Assembly (NCBI GenBank): GCA_035649575.1
Contig: DASRJH010000180.1
Span: forward strand, 1 to 43,970
Source: DASVAL01 sp035649575
Lineage (GTDB): Bacteria > Planctomycetota > UBA1135 > UBA2386
Length of the DNA stretch: 43,970 nucleotides
Reading direction: 5' to 3'
Part shown: piece by piece, positions 34,187 through 42,838 of the stretch
Layout: each line of letters begins with the position of its first letter
Numbering within the stretch: the first letter of the stretch is position 1
The notes under the pieces: generated by a model
Database searches by the model: none
The model's input: the letters and a program-made list of their open reading frames with translations, nothing else
What the model was told of the DNA's origin: nothing
Program-made: the position numbers and the translations under genes

Positions 34187-34810
34187 TCAACGTGGCTTCG
34201 CGCCCATCTCCACGCGCCGCGCATTCCACAGCACAAGGCTCGCGTAGCTCGAGTACGGAGACCACAGCTCGCCGAGCGCGATGATCTTCTTCGCCGCTCT
34301 CTTCCGCGTCACGCCATAGCTCTGCGCGACCGCGACCTGAAGCCCGAGGTCCTCGAACGGCAGCACATCGGGGCGCCCGAGGTGGAACAGCAGGAACATC
34401 TTCGCCGTCCACACCCCGATCCCCTTGACGGCCGTGAGCTGCGCGATCACCTCGACATCCTCCATCGACGCGATGCGCGCGAAGTCCACCTCACCCGCGA
34501 CCGCCTTCCGCGCAAGATCGAGCACGTACGCGACCTTCGGACGCGAAAGACCGGCAGCCCGAAGCGCCGCAGGGCCGGCCTTCAGCAACGCCTTCGGGGT
34601 GGATCCCAACGCACGGACCCTGCCGAAGATCGTCTGCCCCGCCGCGAGACTCACCTGCTGGTGCGCGATCGACTGCACCAGCGCCTCGAACGGCGAGCCA
34701 TCCACCTGACCGCGCGCCGGCGCCGGCGTCCGCTTCGCCAGCGCATGGATCACCGGATCACTCGTGGCCCAACGGCGCAACGCCTTCGCCCGCAAGGGAT
34801 GCGAACCCAT
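34187..34810 (-). CDS. DNA-3-methyladenine glycosylase II-like (HhH-GPD)
   Basis: A 207-residue DNA repair glycosylase of the AlkA branch. Features in order: SPFEALVQSIAHQQVSLAAG (start of the HhH-GPD domain), GLSRPKVAYVLDLARK, the helix-hairpin-helix LTAVKGIGVWTAKMFLLFHL, and the catalytic aspartate about residue 153 in VLPFEDLGLQVAV. It lacks the N-terminal AlkA extension, as many bacterial members do. It removes alkylated bases, mainly 3-methyladenine. The ATG at 34810 is the natural start. It lies convergent with vapC. Confidence 0.9.
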   Translation of the reverse strand: MGSHPLRAKALRRWATSDPVIHALAKRTPAPARGQVDGSPFEALVQSIAHQQVSLAAGQTIFGRVRALGSTPKALLKAGPAALRAAGLSRPKVAYVLDLARKAVAGEVDFARIASMEDVEVIAQLTAVKGIGVWTAKMFLLFHLGRPDVLPFEDLGLQVAVAQSYGVTRKRAAKKIIALGELWSPYSSYASLVLWNARRVEMGAKPR

Positions 34811-34914
34811 ACGCGCCACCACACACCCCGACGCTCTTGGGGCGTGGAAACAGAGGCTGCGTCCCGGACCACCCAGGACCCACCGCGGCACGATCCCCCG
34901 CGTGCTGAACCCCG

Positions 34915-35128
34915 TCAATGGTTCGCACCCTTCGATGCCTTGATGCGCGCGGCCACGGGCCCGGGTAGAGCCGGTCCTTGCCGTAGGTGAGTTCCTCGTG
35001 ACAGTCGAGTTCGCCGTGTTCGACCCTCGCGAGCGGGCCGCGAGGATCGGCACCTTGATCATGCTGGCCGTGGGGAACGTCTCGTCGACCGCGATAGCGA
35101 CCTCGGCGCCCGTGACGAGGTCGCGCAG
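34915..35128 (-). pseudogene. Class A beta-lactamase-like serine hydrolase fragment, frameshifted
   Basis: On the minus strand one frame reads LRDLVTGAEVAIAVDETFPT then ASMIKVPILAA, which is the catalytic S-x-x-K region of class A beta-lactamase-like serine hydrolases. A frameshift follows, and the next frame continues RVEHGELDCHEELTYGKDRL-YPG, again as in that family. A second shift leads to VAARIKASKGANH and a stop at 34915-34917. A stop codon lies directly before the first residue, so the start is also lost. The rest of the family (SDN and KTG motifs) is absent. It is a decayed remnant and cannot give a working enzyme. Confidence 0.7.
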
Positions 35129-35188
35129 TCAGACGCATCGCCTGGGAGCTCAGGAGACGCGACAACAATCCTTGGCACCGGGGGTCTC

Positions 35189-35226
35189 GACGCTTGACCG
35201 TTCCTTCACGAAGAGCTCACGGAGAG
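35189..35226. repeat. Direct repeat copy 2
   Basis: GACGCTTGACCGTTCCTTC then ACGAAGAGCTCACGGAGAG; partner of the copy at 33201-33239, same orientation. Similarity weakens after about 17 further bases. Confidence 0.75.
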
Positions 35227-35375
35227 CCACCAACCTGATTGCCGCAGTGAGCTCGCGCGCATTCTCGAAAGCGTCACCCGCCCTTCATCGCGTCTGCATC
35301 GAGCGACCTAGCCTCGATCCCGTCACAGGACAGCCACCCGGTTGCTCCTGCCCTTTCCTCACCCAGCAAGTACCA

Positions 35376-37289
35376 ATGCAACATCACCTGATCCTGCGCG
35401 GATTCGCGATCGGTCTTGGCCTCTGTGCCAGCGCCTCAGCCCAGATCGTGATCAATTCGAACATCTCCACCTCCACCACCTGGACCTCCAACAACGTCTA
35501 CCAGCTGCAGGGCGACATCTACGTCGAGCCTGGCGCCACGCTGACGATCCAAGCCGGCACCGTCATCGCCAGCACGAACAACAGCACACTGGCCGTCTGC
35601 CGCGGCGCCCAGATCATCGCGAACGGCACCGCGACGAGCCCGATCATCATGACGTCGGACGACGACCGTCTGACCTGGACGGGAGGCAACCCCGAGACCG
35701 GCACCTACCGCCAGATGGCGAACAACGAGTGGGGCAATCTCACGGTCATGGGCAGTGCCTACATCTCGGAGAACCAGATCGGGACCAACACGCCGGCGCC
35801 GAGCGCCTCGAACTACGCCGACATGGAAGGTCTGACGCCGGCCATAACCTCGCTGAACGACTACGGCGGCGGCAACGACAACGACGACAGCGGCAGCATC
35901 AGCTACCTCTCGCTGCGTTACGGCGGCCGCACGGCGGCGCTCAACGTCGAGCTGAACGGCCTCTCGCTCGGCGGCGTCGGCCGCAACACCGAGGTGCACC
36001 ACATCGAGATCCTCAACAACCTCGATGACGGCATCGAGGTCTGGGGTGGCACGGTCAACATGAAGTACGTCAGCATCTGGAACGTCGGCGACGACAGCTT
36101 CGACCTCGATCAAGGCTGGCGCGGCAAGGCGCAGTACGGCCTGGTCGTGCAGGGCCACAGTGGCGCCGGCGCGCAGGGCAGCGGCTTCGGCGACAACGGC
36201 ATCGAAATCGATGGCGCCGAGCTCTGCCACTACCAGCCCGTCACGACCGCGTCGATCTACAACTTCACGGTGATCGGCATGCCGCACCCGACCAACGGCG
36301 CGACGGCAGGCGACCACCTGACGGCCTGGCGCGACAACGCGAACGTGCAGTTCCGCAACTGCATCTTCATGGATGCCGGCGACAACGTCATCAACAACGA
36401 CGTCTCGGACTTCGAGAACGGCAACACGGGCTACGGCTGCAACGGCACGCAGTCGTGGACCGACCGCTGGATCACGGCCTACACCGCGACCTCGGCGATC
36501 AATCCGTTCGCCAACCCGGCCGCGGCCTACACGGCGCAGTCGAGCGGCAACCTGATCGACTTCCGCGACAACGTCTTCTTCAGCAACCTGCGACCCGCGG
36601 CCTACAACGAGGCCAACGCGCGCCTCGTGTTCGCGGGCGGCGGCGGCACGACCAACGCCAACAACAGCATCGCCACGCTGTCCCCGATCGTCTCGATCAC
36701 GCGCGGTGCAGCGGTCCTGCCCAACGGCGTCAACACTTCGCAGCCCGTCACGTTCCTCGATCCGACGCCCCAGAACGATGCGCTGACGGCGGTCGAGTTC
36801 GCGCCGAACGACGGTTTCTTCACCTCGTCGCGTTTCCGCGGCGCCTTCCCGCGCGGCAACAACTGGCTGATCGGCTGGACGGCCACGGCCCGCTTCGGCA
36901 TGACGAGCAACAGCAAGGCGAACGTCTACATCGCCGCCGAGCGCCCCGGCATCGTGGGCGCCCCGGTCCACTACACGACGGGCAACTGGGCGGCCAACAC
37001 CAACGTCACGCTGGCCGTCGAGAACGTCGACCCTGTGATCAACATCGGCATCCTCGTGTTCGGCGGTCCGCTGCAGCTCTTCCTGCCCATCTTCGGCGGC
37101 ACGCTCGTGCCGACGCCGGACAACATCCTGGTCGCGGTCGGTGCCGCCGGCACCGTGTCGGTGGGTCCGTTCGTCGTCCCTCCCGGCCTCACGGGATCGG
37201 TGTTCCACACGCAATGGGTGAGCTTCGACCTCGGCGTTCCCGCAGGTGAGTTCGCCTTCTCCAACGCGCAGTCGCACATCCTGCCCTGA
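35376..37289 (+). CDS. Secreted beta-helix-like protein associated with a TonB receptor
   Basis: A 637-residue exported protein. Signal LRGFAIGLGLCASASA. Residues about 25-330 follow a widespread family of bacterial exported proteins: NISTSTTWTSNNVYQLQGDI, YVEPGATLTIQAGTVIAST, LRYGGRTAALNVELNGLSLG, NTEVHHIEILNNLDDGIEVW and WNVGDDSFDLDQGWRGKAQY. These look like rungs of a right-handed parallel beta-helix. From memory, relatives in Bacteroidota and other phyla also lie beside TonB-dependent receptors. The last 200 residues are a separate beta-rich domain (VYIAAERPGIVGAPVHYTTG). No catalytic residues recognised; possibly a surface-binding partner of the receptor downstream. ATG 35376 directly precedes the signal peptide. 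Confidence 0.8.
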   Translation: MQHHLILRGFAIGLGLCASASAQIVINSNISTSTTWTSNNVYQLQGDIYVEPGATLTIQAGTVIASTNNSTLAVCRGAQIIANGTATSPIIMTSDDDRLTWTGGNPETGTYRQMANNEWGNLTVMGSAYISENQIGTNTPAPSASNYADMEGLTPAITSLNDYGGGNDNDDSGSISYLSLRYGGRTAALNVELNGLSLGGVGRNTEVHHIEILNNLDDGIEVWGGTVNMKYVSIWNVGDDSFDLDQGWRGKAQYGLVVQGHSGAGAQGSGFGDNGIEIDGAELCHYQPVTTASIYNFTVIGMPHPTNGATAGDHLTAWRDNANVQFRNCIFMDAGDNVINNDVSDFENGNTGYGCNGTQSWTDRWITAYTATSAINPFANPAAAYTAQSSGNLIDFRDNVFFSNLRPAAYNEANARLVFAGGGGTTNANNSIATLSPIVSITRGAAVLPNGVNTSQPVTFLDPTPQNDALTAVEFAPNDGFFTSSRFRGAFPRGNNWLIGWTATARFGMTSNSKANVYIAAERPGIVGAPVHYTTGNWAANTNVTLAVENVDPVINIGILVFGGPLQLFLPIFGGTLVPTPDNILVAVGAAGTVSVGPFVVPPGLTGSVFHTQWVSFDLGVPAGEFAFSNAQSHILP

Positions 37290-37298
37290 GCAGGACAG

Positions 37299-37356
37299 AC
37301 GACTCCGCATCCGCGGCAGGCAGTAGCACGAGTTGCTGCTGCCTGCCCGGAGTCGT
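37299..37356. terminator. Long two-part stem-loop after the beta-helix gene
   Basis: Outer arms ACGACTCCG (37299-37307) and CGGAGTCGT (37348-37356), inner arms of 14 nt (37315-37328 and 37334-37347) with one G-T wobble, loop CGAGT, and a 7-nt bulge on the left. It is very stable; no T-run follows, so it may be a terminator, a stabiliser or a processing signal. Confidence 0.6.
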
Positions 37357-37384
37357 TAGTAACCCTCTCGTCAACCGGTCAGTC

Positions 37385-38695
37385 ATGTCGAATTCCCGCC
37401 CGTCTTGTTGCTGCCTTTCCGCAGCTTGGTTGTTCCTTCCCGCGGTATTGCTGTTCGCTCCCGCTTGCTCCGAAAGCGTAGGGGCGGCCTCTCAGTCGCA
37501 GAGCGCACCGGCCTCGGCGACGAGCGTTTCGCCGGTGCCCTTCGAACAGCCGCTGCTGCCGTTCCAGGGAGAGCTGTTGCGGCTCGCCTTCCGCGCCGCG
37601 TCGGCGTTTCCCCTCGACCCACACCACAAGAATCGCGCGCGTGCGCAGGAAGTCGTCGTGGTCGGTTGCTTCGAGCTCGGGCAGCCGCAGCTTGCGCTCG
37701 AGTTCGCGAACGGCATCAAGGGTTGGCGGCGCGGCAGTGCGTATGCGGACTACGCCTGCTACTGCGTAACGCACGGCGAACGCGACCAGGCGCTGGCCTG
37801 GGTGGAGCGCGCCGAAGCGGTCGTCCACGAGCTCGAATCCGACCCGAATGAACAGGGTTGGCGGCGCGACCTGATCGTCATGAAGATGGCGCGCGCCTGC
37901 GCGTTGCTCGGCGACAGTGCCCGCGCCGAGAAGCTCGCCGCGGGCATCGATGCCGCTTCGACGCACGCGGTCGACGACGACTGGGCGAAGACGGCTGCCG
38001 ACCGCGCCCTGGTGGTACCGGCCGACAAGGTCGGCGAAGAGATCGACGCGCTGCAGAAGGCGTTCCCGAGCATGAGTCTCGGCCAGCAGAACACCGCGGT
38101 CGCGACTCTGCTGCGCCTGCACGAGCGCTGCTTTGCGGCAACAGCGCAGCGTTCCGCGATCGAACAGCTGCTCACGACGACCTTCGACAAGCTGCCGCCC
38201 GGCATCCGCCTGCCCGCGATAGCGCAGCTCGCGTCGACCAGCGTAGCGCACGGCGACAAGGCCGCGGCGCTGCATCTTCTCGCAGTGGCGCGGAAGATCG
38301 CGGAGGCGCACACCTGGCGTCCCGCCGATCACGTGCCGGTGTTGGCGCGCCTGTGCGAGCTGCGCGGACGCGCTGGCGAGGTCGCAGAGGCGCGCGCCGA
38401 CGCCGAAGCCGCGATGGCGATCTACCACCGCGAACGCGACGCGATCGTCGACATCGACCGCGCCGACACCATCCGCCCGCTCGCGATCGCCTGGCACGCG
38501 CTCGGCGAAGTCACGACCGCCGACGGCCTGCTCGCGCTGGCCCTCGAAGAAGCCATCGAGAACCCGAACTCGCGACCTCGCGCCGACGACTTCGTCGACA
38601 CCGCTGTCGCGATGGCCCGAAACCGCATCGAGCCGTCGCCGGCCCTTCTGATCCGCATGCGCGAGATCTGCGAGGGGTTGGGCAACCCGTGGTGA
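37385..38695 (+). CDS. TPR-like exported lipoprotein
   Basis: A 436-residue predicted lipoprotein. A hydrophobic signal (LSAAWLFLPAVLLF) leads to the lipobox FAPAC with cysteine about residue 28. The mature part is almost all helical hairpins of TPR type: HHKNRARAQEVVVVGCFELG, QALAWVERAEAVVHEL, MARACALLGDSARAEKLA, and AEARADAEAAMAIYHRER. No enzymatic domain. It overlaps the TonB-receptor start by 4 nt (GTGA), so both are co-translated. It may be a periplasmic adaptor for the receptor or for the secreted protein encoded upstream. Confidence 0.8.
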   Translation: MSNSRPSCCCLSAAWLFLPAVLLFAPACSESVGAASQSQSAPASATSVSPVPFEQPLLPFQGELLRLAFRAASAFPLDPHHKNRARAQEVVVVGCFELGQPQLALEFANGIKGWRRGSAYADYACYCVTHGERDQALAWVERAEAVVHELESDPNEQGWRRDLIVMKMARACALLGDSARAEKLAAGIDAASTHAVDDDWAKTAADRALVVPADKVGEEIDALQKAFPSMSLGQQNTAVATLLRLHERCFAATAQRSAIEQLLTTTFDKLPPGIRLPAIAQLASTSVAHGDKAAALHLLAVARKIAEAHTWRPADHVPVLARLCELRGRAGEVAEARADAEAAMAIYHRERDAIVDIDRADTIRPLAIAWHALGEVTTADGLLALALEEAIENPNSRPRADDFVDTAVAMARNRIEPSPALLIRMREICEGLGNPW

Positions 38696-41616
38696 ACGAA
38701 CGGTTCCTCCTCGCGCTCTCGGCCGCAGTCGCTTTCGTTCAGGTCGTTGCCGCGCAGGATGGTTCGCTGCGCGGCGTCGCATTCGACAAGGACTTCGAGG
38801 TGCCGCTGCCCGGCGCAACGGCCCAGATCGTCGAGCTCGCACTCAGCGTGGCGACCGACGAGCAGGGCAACTTCGTCTTCGCGAAGGTCCCACCGGGCCG
38901 CTACACGCTCGTCGTGTCGAAGGACGGCTATCTGCGCACGGTGCGGGCCGACCTCGTGGTCGCGTCGGGGCAGCTCACGGAAGTGCGGGTCGAGCTCGCC
39001 GGCGACTTCAGCGAGATGGAGGAGTTCGTCGTCCAGGAGGTGCTCCAGCTCGGCGTCGACACCGAGAGCGCGTTGCTCGAGCTGCGCCTCGACAGCGCGG
39101 CCTTCATGGATTCGATCAGCGCCGACCTCATGAGCAAGGCCGGCGCGAGCGATGCCTCCGATGCGCTGCGCCTCGTGCCCGGCGCTTCGGTATCGAACGG
39201 CAAGAGCGCCGTGATCCGCGGCCTGCCCGATCGCTACGTGAGCTCGCAGATGAACGGCGTGCGTCTGCCATCCGCCGACGAGGACAAGCGCGCGGTCGAG
39301 CTCGATCAGTTCCCCTCGGAGGTCATCAGCAACCTGCAGGTCAGCAAGACGTTCACGCCGGACCAGCAGGGGGACGCGTCGGGCGGCGCCGTCAACGTCG
39401 GCTTGAAAGGCGTGCCCGACGAACCGGGGTTCTTCAAGTGGAAGGTCGGCACGAGCTGGAACTCACAGGTCGCGGGCCGCAGCGACTTCCTGACCTACGA
39501 CGGCGGCGGCGTGCATGCGTTCGGCAAGACGGGCCGCGAGCGCAGCGTGCAGCCGCTCGGCGAGAACTGGGATGGCGCGGTCGGCGTCTCGCGCGCCGAG
39601 GCGCCGATCGACTTCGAGATGTCGGGCGCCGCGGGCGGTTTCTTCGACATCGGCAACGGTTGGCGCGCCGGTGGCCTCGTCAGCGTCTTCTACGAGACCG
39701 ACAGCAGCTACTTCGACGACGGCCAGGACAACTCGCTGTGGGCCCTGCAGCTCGGCGATCCGCTGACGCCGCAGTTCAGCCAGGGCTCCCCGGCCTCGGG
39801 CGAGTTCGTCACCTCGCTGCTCGACATCACGCAGAGCACGCAATCGGTGCAGTGGGGCGCGCTCGGCACGTTCGGCGTCGAGAGCAAGGAGCACGCGATC
39901 AGGCTCGCCTGGCTGCGCACCGAGATCGCCGAGGACAAGGTCACGCTGGCCGAAGACACGCGCGGCAAGCAGTACTTCTTCCCCGGTCACGATCCCTCGA
40001 TACCCACGTCGCCGGGTCATGAGCAGATTCTCGGCGCACCCTACCTGCGCTTGCAGACGCTCGAATACACCGAACGCGTGACCGAGACGCTGCAGTTGAC
40101 CGGGCGCCACCGCCTGCAGCTCGACGGCACAGGTCCGCTCGAAGCCGCCGAGGTCGACTGGACGGTCGCGCACAGCAAGGCGGACCGCGACCAGCCGGAC
40201 AAACGACAGTTCGCGTCCGCATGGCTCCCGGTGGGCACCTACATCCAGTACAAGCCCGCGGCCCAGTTCACGCTCGGCAACCTGCAACGCATCTGGAAGC
40301 AGATCGAAGAGGAGAGCGACACCGCCGCGGCCAACGTCAAGCTGCCGTTCGCGGCCTTCAACGACCAACCGGGCTACGTCAAGCTCGGCGTGTTCTACGA
40401 CCACGTGGACCGTCGCTTCGACCAGGACACCTTCAGCAACTTCAACGATCCGTCCTTCTACTCCGGACAGTTCGACGAGCTCGACTGGAGCCAGCACTGG
40501 CTGTTCGAGAACCACCCGATCACCGCGAGCAACGCCGACATCGACTACGACGGCGTGCAGGAGATCAGCGCCTCGTATCTGATGCTCGAGCTACCGCTCG
40601 TGTCCAACCTGCGGTTCGTCAGCGGTGTGCGCTTCGAGTCGACGAAGATCGACATCGTCAACCACCCCGAGGAGGATGCCGTCTGGGTGCCGCCGGGGCA
40701 GTTCGGCACCGCGGATCTCGAGCCCGGTGATGCCGACGTCTCGTTCTCGCAGCACGACATCCTGCCCGCGTTCGGCCTGCTCTACCAGGCAACCGAGGGG
40801 CTGACGCTGCGGGCTTCCTACAGCGAGACGGTCGCGCGGCAGACGTTCAAGGAGCTCACGCCGATCGTGCAGCAGGAGTATCTCGGCGGCCCGATCTTCC
40901 TCGGCAACCCCGAGCTCGAGATGAGCTCGCTGCGCAACTACGACTTTCGCGCCGACTACGTGCCATACGAAGGCGGCCTGTTCTCGGCCTCCGTGTTCCG
41001 CAAGGACATCGATCAGCCGATCGAGTACGTCGAGAAGCTCGCGTCCTTCGCGTTCACGACGGCGGTCAACTACCCGCGCGGTACGCTGAGCGGGATCGAG
41101 CTCGAGACGCGGCAGGGCCTGGGGCAGTTCGCGCCCGCGCTGCAGGGTCTCTCGATCGGCGCCAACGGAACCTGGATCGACGCCTCTGTGCGGTTGCCCG
41201 ACGACGAGATCAACGGGTTCATCAACCTGCAGGGCGTGGCGCCGCCGTCGACGCGCGACATGACGAACGCGCCTGAGTATCTGTACAACCTGTTCCTCAC
41301 CTGCGACATCGCGGCCAGCGGGACCGGCTTCGGCCTCTTCTACACGGTCCAGGGCGACACGCTCATCCAGGGCCCGGGGCCCAGCAACAGCTTCTTCATC
41401 CCGGCGACCTACCTGACGCGCTACGAGACCTTCAACGCGACGCTGTCGCAGTCGCTGGGTCGCGGCGTCAGGCTCATGCTCTCGGCGAAGAACCTGACCG
41501 ACGCCGAGCGGCGCGAGGTCTACCGCTCGGAGTTCATCGGCGAGGATGTGACGCGGCGCAGCCACCACGACGGCATCGACTTCTCGCTGAGCATCGGCGG
41601 CGAGATCAAGTTCTGA
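38692..41616 (+). CDS. TonB-dependent outer-membrane receptor with N-terminal regulatory-like domain
   Basis: A 974-residue outer-membrane receptor. After the signal (FLLALSAAVAFVQVVAAQ) comes a carboxypeptidase-regulatory-like beta-sandwich (SLRGVAFDKDFEVPLPGATA ... VPPGRYTLVVSKDGY), then the plug (DASDALRLVPGASVSNGKSA, VIRGLPDRYVSSQMNGVRLP, QFPSEVISNLQVSKTFTPDQ, GDASGGAVNV), then a barrel of about 700 residues ending with LSIGGEIKF, a terminal aromatic residue. It should import a ligand with energy from TonB/ExbBD. The ligand is not shown. The GTG at 38692 overlaps the upstream TPR gene. The long frame upstream to 37858 runs antiparallel to nothing but is only the third frame of the TPR gene. 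Confidence 0.93.
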   Translation: MNERFLLALSAAVAFVQVVAAQDGSLRGVAFDKDFEVPLPGATAQIVELALSVATDEQGNFVFAKVPPGRYTLVVSKDGYLRTVRADLVVASGQLTEVRVELAGDFSEMEEFVVQEVLQLGVDTESALLELRLDSAAFMDSISADLMSKAGASDASDALRLVPGASVSNGKSAVIRGLPDRYVSSQMNGVRLPSADEDKRAVELDQFPSEVISNLQVSKTFTPDQQGDASGGAVNVGLKGVPDEPGFFKWKVGTSWNSQVAGRSDFLTYDGGGVHAFGKTGRERSVQPLGENWDGAVGVSRAEAPIDFEMSGAAGGFFDIGNGWRAGGLVSVFYETDSSYFDDGQDNSLWALQLGDPLTPQFSQGSPASGEFVTSLLDITQSTQSVQWGALGTFGVESKEHAIRLAWLRTEIAEDKVTLAEDTRGKQYFFPGHDPSIPTSPGHEQILGAPYLRLQTLEYTERVTETLQLTGRHRLQLDGTGPLEAAEVDWTVAHSKADRDQPDKRQFASAWLPVGTYIQYKPAAQFTLGNLQRIWKQIEEESDTAAANVKLPFAAFNDQPGYVKLGVFYDHVDRRFDQDTFSNFNDPSFYSGQFDELDWSQHWLFENHPITASNADIDYDGVQEISASYLMLELPLVSNLRFVSGVRFESTKIDIVNHPEEDAVWVPPGQFGTADLEPGDADVSFSQHDILPAFGLLYQATEGLTLRASYSETVARQTFKELTPIVQQEYLGGPIFLGNPELEMSSLRNYDFRADYVPYEGGLFSASVFRKDIDQPIEYVEKLASFAFTTAVNYPRGTLSGIELETRQGLGQFAPALQGLSIGANGTWIDASVRLPDDEINGFINLQGVAPPSTRDMTNAPEYLYNLFLTCDIAASGTGFGLFYTVQGDTLIQGPGPSNSFFIPATYLTRYETFNATLSQSLGRGVRLMLSAKNLTDAERREVYRSEFIGEDVTRRSHHDGIDFSLSIGGEIKF

Positions 41617-41635
41617 ACCGGCGGGTCCCCGGTTC
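41615..41635 (+). terminator. Hairpin at the end of the TonB-receptor gene
   Basis: GAACCGG (41615-41621) pairs with CCGGTTC (41629-41635) around a 7-nt loop; the left arm overlaps the stop codon. No T-run follows. Confidence 0.5.
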
Positions 41636-41875
41636 CCGAGTTCCGTGACACGGGCCGCGCACGGCATGTGTGCCGAGATCCGTGGGTGAAGTTGCACCTA
41701 CTGCCGATTGCCGTCGCCGACCAGGAGGGCACTCGTCGACGCGAGCAGTGTTGTGACGGCGCATCTGAGTCGGCGCTATCGAACCGCATCCCGCATCGAC
41801 GCGGTCGGGAAGCGCAATTCCAGAGCGTGAGCGGCTGTCGCATGCTCCGAGTGCGGCACGTGGCACAATGCTGTC

Positions 41876-42559
41876 ATGCCCGGCGATTCCGGTTCACAAG
41901 CATCATGGGAGCGTCTGCTGGCGGCGGAGCGGCACGTGCAGAAGCTGCTGCCAGGAACCGTGCTCGTCGGCGGAACGGCGGCTGCCCTCCACGCGGGCCA
42001 TTGCACGAGCGAGGACGATGACCACGTGTTGGCCGACCTGCGCGATCGCTTCGACGAGGTTCTGGCAGCGCTCGAAGCCGCCGCCGGCTGGATCACCGCT
42101 CGTGTCGAGCGACCCGTGCTCGTGCTCGGCAGCCTCGACGGCGTGATGACCGGAATCCGACAGCTCCGCCGCACCCGGCCGCTGGAGACCGAACTCATCG
42201 CCGGCCTGCGCGTTCCGACTCTGGCCGAGATGGTGCGCATCAAGGGATGGCTCCTGGCGACGCGCGACACGCTGCGCGACTACCTCGACACCGTCGTACT
42301 GTGCGAACGACTCGGCGACGCCGCCTTGCGCGCAGCGATGCGCGAGTTCGACGCCATCTACCAGCAGCCGAACGGCGCCTCGCCGCTCGCCGAAGTAGTC
42401 GAACGCCTGGCCGCGGCGACGCCCGTCGACCGCGGCAAGGTAGACCTGCGCACCTACCGCGACCTGGTGGCACCGTGGACCGACTGGAACCACCTCTTAG
42501 CGCGCGGTCGACACTGGGCACGCGTGTTGGCACCGATGGTGCTGGGTGGTGCGCCGTGA
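41876..42559 (+). CDS. AbiEii-like nucleotidyltransferase (putative toxin)
   Basis: A 227-residue protein with a minimal nucleotidyltransferase core: LLPGTVLVGGTAAALHAGHC (the GG-A-AL.G strand-turn) followed by TSEDDDHVLADLRDRFDEVL, where the acidic pair of the active site sits, and later VPTLAEMVRIKGWLLATRDT and RDYLDTVVLC. This matches AbiEii/MNT-type nucleotidyltransferases, which act as toxins or in phage defence by transferring nucleotides to tRNA or protein. A small gene is coupled to it by a GTGA overlap, as in toxin-antitoxin pairs. The start ATG 41876 has no clear ribosome site. Confidence 0.75.
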   Translation: MPGDSGSQASWERLLAAERHVQKLLPGTVLVGGTAAALHAGHCTSEDDDHVLADLRDRFDEVLAALEAAAGWITARVERPVLVLGSLDGVMTGIRQLRRTRPLETELIAGLRVPTLAEMVRIKGWLLATRDTLRDYLDTVVLCERLGDAALRAAMREFDAIYQQPNGASPLAEVVERLAAATPVDRGKVDLRTYRDLVAPWTDWNHLLARGRHWARVLAPMVLGGAP

Positions 42560-42831
42560 GTTCGCTCGAGAAGTCGCAGGCGCTGTGGAACCGCACCCAC
42601 CTCGATCTGCGCAGCGACGAGATCCTCGCGCAGATCCTCGACCGCGGCAGCATGGACGACTGGCGGGAGCTCTACGCGCTTGCCGTTGCCGACCCGGCGC
42701 TGCGCCAGCGGATCTGCCGCGTCATCGCGACTGTGCCGCTGCCATTGCCGCGCCTCTGGCTGTCCGCGCTCGCCGTGTTGGGCGAGCCCGTCGATCCGGG
42801 CATGCCGCTGCCGGTCCGCGTCGACCTCTGA
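42556..42831 (+). CDS. Small partner of the nucleotidyltransferase (putative antitoxin)
   Basis: A 91-residue protein translated from a GTG that overlaps the nucleotidyltransferase stop. Sequence: SLEKSQALWNRTHLDLRSDE, ILAQILDRGSMDDWRELYAL, DPALRQRICRVIATVPLPLP, WLSALAVLGEPVD. It is helical with no DNA-binding motif I recognise. I associate such small proteins with nucleotidyltransferases in planctomycetes and related groups, but the antitoxin role is inferred only from coupling and size. The frame may once have been longer, since coding-like sequence continues downstream. Confidence 0.65.
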   Translation: MSSLEKSQALWNRTHLDLRSDEILAQILDRGSMDDWRELYALAVADPALRQRICRVIATVPLPLPRLWLSALAVLGEPVDPGMPLPVRVDL

Positions 42832-42838
42832 CCAGAGC

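Larger units (their letters stand above)
34811..35375. other. Intergenic region with beta-lactamase-like remnant and repeat copy
   Basis: A 565-nt region without an intact gene. It contains the broken serine hydrolase at 34915-35128 and the second repeat copy at 35189-35226. About 150 nt before the secreted beta-helix gene should carry that gene's promoter, which I could not pin down. Confidence 0.6.
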
